Of a stretch of 64,000 nt of DNA, positions 58,444 through 64,000 are shown in pieces. The DNA is taken from positions 1-64,000 of the forward strand of contig NZ_JACJST010000007.1 in assembly GCF_014698305.1 (NCBI RefSeq), in the 5' to 3' direction. The stretch is from Anabaena lutea FACHB-196 (GTDB lineage: Bacteria > Cyanobacteriota > Cyanobacteriia > Cyanobacteriales > Nostocaceae). Position numbers and translations under genes: made by a program. The stretch's first letter is position 1, and every line of letters begins with the position of its first letter. The notes under the pieces are model-generated. The model was not told where the DNA came from. It worked only from the letters and a program-made list of their open reading frames with translations, and ran no database searches.

Positions 58444-58559
58444 TTGATACAAAATACAAAATATAGCAGAACAGGCGTAAAAGTCTGTTTTTATCTGGGT
58501 TTGATGCTCAGTTTATGTCAACACCTTACCTGGCAACCGCTATATGTATTTTGTATCAA
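58444..58559. repeat. Small inverted-repeat element (MITE-like, C)
   Basis: The left end TTGATACAAAATACA plus TATAGC and the right end GCTATATGTATTTTGTATCAA are inverse copies (21 of 24 bases, the left having three extra A). The whole is 116 bp and abuts the pyrG stop. A single copy is visible in the window. It resembles a miniature inverted-repeat transposable element and might also serve as a 3' mRNA structure. Confidence 0.6.
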
Positions 58560-58688
58560 CTTTAAAGTGAAACGGTGATCAGGTAGGATTTGGGAAAAAA
58601 CTCAAAATCAAAAAAAATTTGCAGCTATACTGGGTAAAATTACTTTGTAGGAAAAGCAATATTATGTAGTCAGTGTTGAGGCAAATTT

Positions 58689-59114
58689 GTGGCTTACTGG
58701 GTAAAAATACAAGACCAAAGGAAAGAATATGTAATTAACTTTGACCGTGTAAATGCTTTTTGTTATGAAAAGAACGGTAGACTTACCTTTTGGGTACCTA
58801 ATAGTTCCATATCTATCGTCATTAACCCCCATAGTAATTGGGAAGATTATCAGAAGATTTCGGAATATATACAGTATGCCCAAGGAATAGAATTAGAGAG
58901 TACTTATTGGGTAACAATAACTTACGATAGAAAAGAATATATCATTAATCTCAACTGTATTAGTTCTTTTTGTTATGAAGAGAACGGCAGGATCAGTTTT
59001 TGGTTGCCGGATGTTACTTTCCCTATAATCATCAACCCCGTAAGTAATCCAGAATCTTACGAAAAGGTTGTACAATACCTCAAAAAACATACAGGTTATT
59101 CTTTGCCTGATTGA
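58689..59114 (+). CDS. Unknown protein made of two tandem copies of one small domain
   Basis: A 141-residue protein. Residues 1-65 (MAYWVKIQDQRKEYVINFDR, with FCYEKNGRLTFWVPNSSISI) and 70-138 (TYWVTITYDRKEYIINLNCI, with FCYEENGRISFWLPDVTFPI) are two copies of a beta-rich unit. Shared landmarks are YWV, EYxIN, FCYE-NGR and FW-P, followed by a helix (KISEYIQYAQG and KVVQYLKKHTG). The start is GTG at 58689. I know no named family. An internal duplication is certain; expression and function are unknown. Confidence 0.65.
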   Translation: MAYWVKIQDQRKEYVINFDRVNAFCYEKNGRLTFWVPNSSISIVINPHSNWEDYQKISEYIQYAQGIELESTYWVTITYDRKEYIINLNCISSFCYEENGRISFWLPDVTFPIIINPVSNPESYEKVVQYLKKHTGYSLPD

Positions 59115-59139
59115 CTAAAAAATACTGCATTTAAATAAC

Positions 59140-59254
59140 TATATAGGACTACTATTTGATTTTTGAAATATACGTAGGGTGGGCATTGCCCACTTTACAA
59201 ATATTTAAATATAATATTTAGATATATTCAAGAATGAAATCGGATGCCTATATA
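59140..59254. repeat. MITE-like element B, copy 2
   Basis: A 115-bp copy, inverted relative to 15952-16077. It begins CTATATAGGACTACTATTTG and ends GAATGAAATCGGATGCCTAT with TATA. It contains one GGTGGGCATTGCCCAC palindrome in place of the two in copy 1. Confidence 0.75.
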
Positions 59255-59297
59255 ATCAACAATGACACATAAATAATTAAAATCAACAGGATTTTTT

Positions 59298-59792
59298 ATG
59301 AGTGCATCTCCGATATTAAAACACTTAAAAGCAGAATTGATCACACCAGAGAATTTTCAGCGTTATGGACAGGTGATATTTCCTAGTGGAGACGGGAAGG
59401 CTTTTGATGCCGAAGATGCACATTTAAATTTACGAAATGGCATACCTCGCTTTTATATTATGCGACTGCACAACAAAGGCCGGAAGTTTCATAAAATTAC
59501 TCGTCATGAACAATGTACTCAATGTTTGGGTTCTTTAGAAGGTAAGGATTGGTTAATGGCAGTTTGTCCACCTGATAATGATATTAATGAACCTCGATTA
59601 GATGAAATTGCTGTTTTTCACATTCCGGGGAATTGTTTTATTAAGTTAGAGGTAGGAACTTGGCACGCGGGGCCATATTTTGATCATGAGTTTGTAGATT
59701 TTTATAATTTGGAGTTGAGTGATACCAATGTAGTTGATCATTTCACCCATGATTTTATGAAAAGTCATCAATTAGAGTTTGAGATGGTGTGA
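59298..59792 (+). CDS. Ureidoglycolate lyase-like protein
   Basis: A 164-residue cupin-fold protein of the AllA family. It matches the family in the N-terminal ELITPENFQRYGQVIFPSGD, the central FHKITRHEQCTQCLGSLEG (metal-site His region) and the C-terminal FIKLEVGTWHAGPYFDHEFV. AllA splits ureidoglycolate to glyoxylate and urea in purine/allantoin breakdown. No other allantoin-pathway gene is nearby, so the real substrate in this cyanobacterium is uncertain. Confidence 0.8.
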   Translation: MSASPILKHLKAELITPENFQRYGQVIFPSGDGKAFDAEDAHLNLRNGIPRFYIMRLHNKGRKFHKITRHEQCTQCLGSLEGKDWLMAVCPPDNDINEPRLDEIAVFHIPGNCFIKLEVGTWHAGPYFDHEFVDFYNLELSDTNVVDHFTHDFMKSHQLEFEMV

Positions 59793-59860
59793 AGGAAACC
59801 GTAATTCAAGAATAATGTATGTTAAAATTGGATTACCATAAATAGTGAAAAATTATTTCA

Positions 59861-60118
59861 ATGGAAATTACTAAACTGTCCAGTCAAGGTCAAGTTACTA
59901 TTCCCCAAGTTTTAAGAGATGAGTATCATTGGCAAGATGGCCAAGAATTAATAATCATTAATGTGGGTGATGGAATTTTATTAAAACCTAAAAAAACTTT
60001 TCCAGAAACAAAATTAGATGATGTTGCTGGTTGTTTGAATTATCAAGGAAAAGCTAAAACGATTGAAGAAATGGATCAAGCGATAGCGCAAGGAATAGAA
60101 GAATTATGGCATCAATGA
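59861..60118 (+). CDS. AbrB/MazE-type antitoxin (VapB-like)
   Basis: An 85-residue protein beginning MEITKLSSQGQVTIPQVLRD, the AbrB/SpoVT swapped-hairpin DNA-binding motif with the QVTIP signature. An acidic C-terminal half (EEMDQAIAQGIEELWHQ) would bind the toxin. It overlaps the PIN toxin gene by 13 bp (or 4 bp if the toxin starts at 60115). Such antitoxins repress their own operon. Confidence 0.87.
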   Translation: MEITKLSSQGQVTIPQVLRDEYHWQDGQELIIINVGDGILLKPKKTFPETKLDDVAGCLNYQGKAKTIEEMDQAIAQGIEELWHQ

Positions 60119-60510
60119 TTGCTGTTGATACCAATATTATTGTTAGATTGATTACTAAAGATGATGAACTACAGTATCAACAAAGTTTAGCATTATTCAA
60201 AAATAAAAATATTTTTATTCCTGATACTGTTATCTTAGAAACTGAATGGGTGTTGCGGTTTGCTTACAAGTTTAAACCATTGGAAATTTGTCAAGCTTTT
60301 AGAAAGGTTTTTGGTTTACCTAATGTTTATTTAACTAATGAAAAGTTAATTTTACAAGTTATTGAATGGCATGAAAATGGGGTAGATTTCGCAGATGCTT
60401 TTCATTTAGCTTCAAGTAATCATTGTTTAGAGTTTTATACTTTTGATGAAAAATTTATTAAAAAGTCTCAAAATTTATCTAATTCAACAGTCAAAAAGCC
60501 TGATTTTTAA
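60106..60510 (+). CDS. PIN-domain toxin (VapC-like)
   Basis: A 134-residue PIN nuclease. The first acidic residue lies in MIAVDTNIIVRLI. Others occur in ILETEWVLRFAYK and DFADAFHLASSNHCLEFYTF, the usual four-acid Mg2+ site. VapC toxins cut tRNA or rRNA. The start may be ATG 60115 (MIAVDTN), which creates an ATGA overlap with the antitoxin stop. The pair looks intact, unlike the broken pair near 6.3 kb. Confidence 0.88.
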   Translation: MASMIAVDTNIIVRLITKDDELQYQQSLALFKNKNIFIPDTVILETEWVLRFAYKFKPLEICQAFRKVFGLPNVYLTNEKLILQVIEWHENGVDFADAFHLASSNHCLEFYTFDEKFIKKSQNLSNSTVKKPDF

Positions 60511-60524
60511 ATTAGTATATTTAA

Positions 60525-60687
60525 GCGATCGCACTCCTAACTCTCTATATCTAAAAAGCGATCGCACTCACAAAACCATACCCAAATAGTGATCGCACTT
60601 CATACTACCTACACCAAAAACCGATCGCATTCCATCATCCCTAAAATGGCGATCGCACTTCATCCTACCTACACCAAAAAGCGATCT
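60525..60687. repeat. HIP1-paced array (about 31-bp period)
   Basis: Six sites of the GCGATCGCACT kind (at 60525, 60558, 60589, 60621, 60649 and a shortened one at 60681) recur every 28-33 bp. The spacers are partly alike (CATACTACCTACACCAAAAA and CATCCTACCTACACCAAAAA). It lies between the toxin gene and the DUF559 unit. Confidence 0.7.
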
Positions 60688-60777
60688 TGACCTCTCCCCC
60701 AACCCCTCTCCTGCAAGGAGAGGGGAGTAAATCTTGCTCCCCCTTCCCTCGTAGGGAAGGGGGTTGGGGGGTTAGGT
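60688..60777 (+). repeat. 90-bp double-hairpin repeat, left of the DUF559 gene
   Basis: Contains two hairpins: CCCCTCTCCT and AGGAGAGGGG around GCA, then CCCCCTTCCC and GGGAAGGGGG around TCGTA. It ends GGTTGGGGGGTTAGGT. It provides the stop codon of the DUF559 gene (60772-60774). It matches 61201-61290 over its whole length in the same orientation. Confidence 0.85.
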
Positions 60778-61173
60778 CTTTTCACAACATTTTTGATAAA
60801 TTCTGACTAAAACTTGATCCAGTTCATTGATTACTTCTTCATTTTTAATTCTCAATAACCGCAAACCTCTAGCTGTTAAAACTTGATCTCTTTCTACATC
60901 ATATTCTATTTGTTGTTCGTGAATTTTTCCATCTATTTCTATGACTAGACTAGCAGCATGACAATAAAAATCTACTATAAAACCATCTATAATTTGTTGA
61001 CGGCGAAAATGTAAACCATGTAAGCGGTTAGCGCGAAGATGTTCCCACAGGATTTTTTCTGCTGGTGTCATTTGGCGACGCATTTCTTTAGCGCGTTCGA
61101 GTTTTACTGGTTCTATTTTTTGTCCAATGACTATGTTACGAAGTCCGTCTTTTTTCGGTGGTTGGTTGTTCAT
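60772..61173 (-). CDS. DUF559-family endonuclease (Vsr-like fold)
   Basis: A 133-residue protein of the DUF559 family, which has the Vsr/PD-(D/E)XK-like nuclease fold. The conserved block runs from MRRQMTPAEKILWEHLRANR, through LHFRRQQIIDGFIVDFYCHA, to LVIEIDGKIHEQQIEYDVER, carrying the Asp, Glu and His residues of the predicted site. The start ATG 61173 lies 28 bp inside the right 90-bp repeat. The TAA stop is made by the left repeat (60772-60774). The gene is thus tightly packed between two direct copies. Its job is unknown; repeat linkage suggests mobility. Confidence 0.87.
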   Translation of the reverse strand: MNNQPPKKDGLRNIVIGQKIEPVKLERAKEMRRQMTPAEKILWEHLRANRLHGLHFRRQQIIDGFIVDFYCHAASLVIEIDGKIHEQQIEYDVERDQVLTARGLRLLRIKNEEVINELDQVLVRIYQKCCEKT

Positions 61174-61200
61174 TTGTGGGGTGTGTTTTTATATCGTGTT

Positions 61201-61290
61201 TGACCTCTCCCCCAGCCCCTCTCCTACAAGGAGAGGGGAGCAAGATTTCTCCCCCTTTCCTGCAAGGGAAGGGGGTTGGGGGGTTAGGTT
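61201..61290 (+). repeat. 90-bp double-hairpin repeat, right of the DUF559 gene
   Basis: Same length, orientation and hairpins as 60688-60777, differing by roughly a dozen bases (for example TGCAAGGGAA in place of CGTAGGGAAG). A shorter relative, CTCTCCTTGCAGGGGAGAGG, is at 47044. Confidence 0.85.
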
Positions 61291-61408
61291 AGTATGTGTT
61301 GAGAAAAGATATTGCCGCCTTATAAAAAATTATTGTCTAAAATACAACTTAATATTGCACAAATAATTATATAATTTTTTACTAAATACACCTGAGACAA
61401 AAATAATT

Positions 61409-63193
61409 ATGAGTATTGCACCTCGTCCAATGAACGTTACTGAAGCATACCGATCCTATCGCTCTGGTAATTTATTAGTCAATCGTAAGTATCAAAGAAA
61501 GCTTGTTTGGACAGTCGCAGAAAAAGAAAAGTTGATCGGAAGTATTTTGATGAAGTATCCAATACCTCTGATTTTGTTAGCAGAGCGCCCTCAAATCTAT
61601 GGCAGCGGTAAATATGAAATTGTTGATGGAATGCAAAGATTAAATGCAATTTTTGGATTTATAGAAAATTCATTTGCTTATAAAAATCAGTATTTTGATA
61701 TGAATGAATTTTCTTATGCTAAACAATTGTCAGAGAATGGAATTTTTCAAATAGTTAGGGAAAAAGATTCCAAGAATCTTTCTCGAGAACAATGCGCTGA
61801 TATTATAGATTATCAATTGGCTGTGACTATCTATACCGCAATGGAAGAAGAAGATATTACAGAAATTTTTGGAAGAATCAATGCAAATGGCAAACATTTA
61901 AGTCGTCAAGAAAGAAGACAAGCAGGGGTAACTACAGCATTTTCGGAGTTGGTGCGAACAGTTTCTATGAAACTGCGTGGAGATGATTCAGAAAAGGTAC
62001 TACTACTTGCTGATATGCCTGAAATAAGTATTGATTCGCAAAAATCTAAACAGGGTTATAAAATTCAAGCTGAAGAAACTATATGGTGTAAGCAAGGCGC
62101 TCTGACAGTTTTACAATTACGTGAAAGTGAAGATGAGCAAATAATTGCTGATCTTGCTGCATCTATCTTGCTTAATGAACCTTTACCAGTAAGTACGGAA
62201 CGTTTAGATAGTTTGTATGATCCTACAAGTAGACATAGTAAAGAAGTAGAAACATCACTAATAACTTACGGTTTTAATAAGTTGAGTGATGACATAATTA
62301 AAACTTTTGCTATACTGCGAGAAACTATTGAATCTTATAGTTCTGAGCCAAAATGTTTACTTAAAGTTGTTAATCCAAATAGCAGCAATCCTATCAGGAC
62401 AGCATTTTATACTATTTTTATGGCATTTTTTGATTTAGTAATTCGTCAAGAACTTACTCCTATTGATCCTACAAATATTATTAATTCTCTTAAAGAACTC
62501 CAGAAAAAATTAGATTTAAGTGGTCACTATACAACAACGGAAAACAGAAAAAGTAATATTAATCAAACTAAAGGATTAATTCAAGATTTTTTTGCAAGAA
62601 GAGAGCCACCATTGCTTGGTCATGGTGTTGAATTGGCTCTGGATTTGGAGAATTCTTTACGCCGTTCTGTCAGAGAAACTACAAGATATGAGTGTAAGCA
62701 AGGCTTGCTGGATTTATCACAGAACAGAAAACTCAATAATGACTTGATTAAAAGAATAATTGAAACAATTTGTGGGATTGCTAACTTAGGTTTAGATGGC
62801 AATGGATACATTCATATTGGAGTCGCTGATAAAAAAGAAGATGCTGAAAGAATTGCACAATTAGACAACATTAAGCCTATCGAAGTTAATGGGCGCTATG
62901 TAGTTGGAATTGATAGAGAAGCAAAAATTCAAACTAAGAATAATGTAGAACATTATGTGAGAATATTAACTGATGCTATTGAAAACTCTGCTTTAACAGA
63001 ACCATTAAAAACTCAACTTTTAACAAAGTTCGATACCATATCTTACAAAGGTTACACAGTAATCAGAATTACTGTACCAGTACAAGCAGATATATCTTTT
63101 GTCGGTGATAAAACTTTCACAAGAAAAGATTCATCAACCGTAGAGATACAAGGGCGTGAATTACTTGCTGTTAATAAACTTTTCCAAAAATGA
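61409..63193 (+). CDS. DUF262 protein fused to an AlbA_2 (Schlafen-like) domain
   Basis: A 594-residue protein. The N-terminal DUF262/GmrSD-type domain has NRKYQRKLVWTVAEKEKLIG (residues about 26-45), IPLILLAERP and YEIVDGMQRLNAIFGF (the DGxQR motif), then IFGRINANGKHLSRQERRQA (about 151-170). A helical middle (about 200-400) follows. The C-terminal part (about 410-590) matches an AlbA_2/Schlafen ATP-binding-like fold: RETTRYECKQGLLDLSQNRK, then IIETICGIANLGLDGNGYIH and IGVADKKEDAERIA. DUF262 proteins include modification-dependent restriction enzymes (GmrSD, BrxU, SspE); AlbA_2/Schlafen modules include nucleases acting on RNA. It is not flanked by a recognised defence partner. A single-gene antiphage role is inference. 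Confidence 0.78.
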   Translation: MSIAPRPMNVTEAYRSYRSGNLLVNRKYQRKLVWTVAEKEKLIGSILMKYPIPLILLAERPQIYGSGKYEIVDGMQRLNAIFGFIENSFAYKNQYFDMNEFSYAKQLSENGIFQIVREKDSKNLSREQCADIIDYQLAVTIYTAMEEEDITEIFGRINANGKHLSRQERRQAGVTTAFSELVRTVSMKLRGDDSEKVLLLADMPEISIDSQKSKQGYKIQAEETIWCKQGALTVLQLRESEDEQIIADLAASILLNEPLPVSTERLDSLYDPTSRHSKEVETSLITYGFNKLSDDIIKTFAILRETIESYSSEPKCLLKVVNPNSSNPIRTAFYTIFMAFFDLVIRQELTPIDPTNIINSLKELQKKLDLSGHYTTTENRKSNINQTKGLIQDFFARREPPLLGHGVELALDLENSLRRSVRETTRYECKQGLLDLSQNRKLNNDLIKRIIETICGIANLGLDGNGYIHIGVADKKEDAERIAQLDNIKPIEVNGRYVVGIDREAKIQTKNNVEHYVRILTDAIENSALTEPLKTQLLTKFDTISYKGYTVIRITVPVQADISFVGDKTFTRKDSSTVEIQGRELLAVNKLFQK

Positions 63194-63228
63194 GAAATTG
63201 TAAGGTGGGCATAATACCCACCCTCACA

Positions 63229-64000
63229 TTATACCAACAAAGCCTGATCCTCCTTACTAATCACCCTACCCTCATCCTCAAAACCGGCAATTTGATCAAA
63301 GTTCAAATAACGATACAAATTATCAGCAAAAGGATGAATTCTCTCCGCAACAATATCCATATATTCCTGTACATTAGGAAGTCTTCCCAACAACGCACAA
63401 ACTGCTGCTAATTCCGCCGAACCTAAATACACTTGTGCGCCTTTACCCATGCGATTATTGAAGTTACGAGTCGAGGTAGAAAACACCGTTGTATTATCAT
63501 CAACTCGCGCCTGATTTCCCATACATAAACTGCATCCTGGTATCTCAGTTCTCGCATTTGCAGCTACGAAAACATCATAAACACCTTCTGCTTTTAATTG
63601 GTGTTCATCCATGCGAGTTGGAGGTGCTATCCATAACCTTGCTTTTACCTCACCAGCACCTTCTAAAACCTTCGCAGTTGCCCGATAATGTCCGATATTT
63701 GTCATACAAGAACCTACGAAAACTTCTTGTACAGGATCATTGGCAACTTCCGATAATAACTTAACATTATCAGGGTCATTGGGAGCAGCAACAATTGGTT
63801 CTTTGATTTCGTTTAAATCAATTTCAATTATTTCTGCATATTCCGCATCTGCATCGGCTGACATTAACACCGGATTTGCTAACCATTCTTCCATTTTCGC
63901 TACTCGGCGCATAATGGTTCGCTCATCGTGATAACCCCGTGCTACCATGTTTGTTAACAAGGCAATATTTGATCGCAAATATTCGGCAATGGTTTCTTCA
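63229..64000 (-). CDS. acnB: Aconitate hydratase B, C-terminal part (cut by the window edge)
   Basis: The 3' 257 codons of a bifunctional aconitase/2-methylisocitrate dehydratase of the TCA cycle. Diagnostic are EIPGCSLCMGNQARVDDNTT (two cysteines of the 4Fe-4S cluster), FSTSTRNFNNRMGKGAQVYL, SCMTNIGHYRATAKVL and LWIAPPTRMDEHQLKAEGVY. The frame stays open to base 64000 (upstream codons read EETIAEYLRSNIA), so the gene continues out of the window. A short spacer with a GGTGGGCATAATACCCACC palindrome (63204-63222) separates it from the convergent DUF262 gene. Confidence 0.93.
   Translation of the reverse strand, partial: EETIAEYLRSNIALLTNMVARGYHDERTIMRRVAKMEEWLANPVLMSADADAEYAEIIEIDLNEIKEPIVAAPNDPDNVKLLSEVANDPVQEVFVGSCMTNIGHYRATAKVLEGAGEVKARLWIAPPTRMDEHQLKAEGVYDVFVAANARTEIPGCSLCMGNQARVDDNTTVFSTSTRNFNNRMGKGAQVYLGSAELAAVCALLGRLPNVQEYMDIVAERIHPFADNLYRYLNFDQIAGFEDEGRVISKEDQALLV

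Noticed and set aside
60525-60687. CRISPR-like regular spacing of about 31 bp
   Set aside because: Only about 11 bases (the HIP1 octamer and ACT) are conserved per unit, spacers are partly alike, the unit length varies from 28 to 33 and no cas gene is near.

Overview
The window comes from the chromosome of a filamentous, probably heterocyst-forming cyanobacterium (Nostocales type). The evidence is low G+C DNA with many GCGATCGC (HIP1) octamers, short tandemly repeated repetitive (STRR) sequences between genes, a cyanobacterial tmRNA whose tag reads ANNIVKFARREALVAA, a cyanobacterial ATP synthase operon with separate b and b' subunits, an NDH-1 CO2-uptake operon, the arginine dihydrolase/ornithine cyclodeaminase ArgZ/AgrE, a CruP-like protein and a PAP/fibrillin protein. 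The species cannot be fixed from sequence alone.

Layout. 1-7.4 kb: an mtfA-like gene ruined by a repeat insertion and a deletion, a peroxiredoxin-like gene, a fibrillin gene, a Rieske/PaO oxygenase, ssrA, then a graveyard of truncated patatin, toxin-antitoxin and HNH genes. 7.4-13.6 kb: the atp operon on the minus strand (atp1-a-c-b'-b-delta-alpha-gamma), with repeats in most of its spacers. 13.7-17.7 kb: a methyltransferase and its 3' ghost copy, a PFE/PEP-CTERM-like exported protein and a CruP-like flavoprotein. 18.4-24 kb: ndhF-ndhD-CDP-alcohol phosphatidyltransferase-CO2 hydration protein. 24-33.4 kb: a signalling block with a 2011-residue Ser/Thr kinase-ATPase-histidine kinase, a REC-histidine kinase and a REC-GGDEF-EAL protein. 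34-46 kb: murF, a small membrane protein, a GNAT, a deacetylase-like enzyme, an oxidoreductase, an RRM protein, an RTX beta-propeller protein, a UvrD-like helicase and argZ/agrE. 46-49.8 kb: accessory genes (PD-(D/E)XK-like, HicB-like, pentapeptide repeat, Uma2, DUF2085). 50-59.8 kb: a divergent two-component pair, tandem AMIN/Amidase_3 amidases, pyrG, an internally duplicated unknown protein and a ureidoglycolate-lyase-like gene. 59.8-64 kb: a VapBC pair, a HIP1-paced array, a DUF559 nuclease framed by two 90-bp repeats, a DUF262-AlbA_2 fusion and the 3' part of acnB.

Functional logic. The core genes serve bioenergetics (ATP synthase, NDH-1 CO2 uptake), wall synthesis and remodelling (MurF, amidases), nitrogen storage turnover (ArgZ/AgrE), nucleotide synthesis (PyrG), carbon metabolism (AcnB) and trans-translation. 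Between them lie small mobile repeats, decayed defence and toxin genes, and two candidates of special interest: the repeat-framed DUF559 unit (60688-61290) and the neighbouring DUF262-AlbA_2 protein (61409-63193). A second structural surprise is an approximately 2.3-kb accessory segment bracketed by the end of argZ and a diverged copy of that end (48187-48272).
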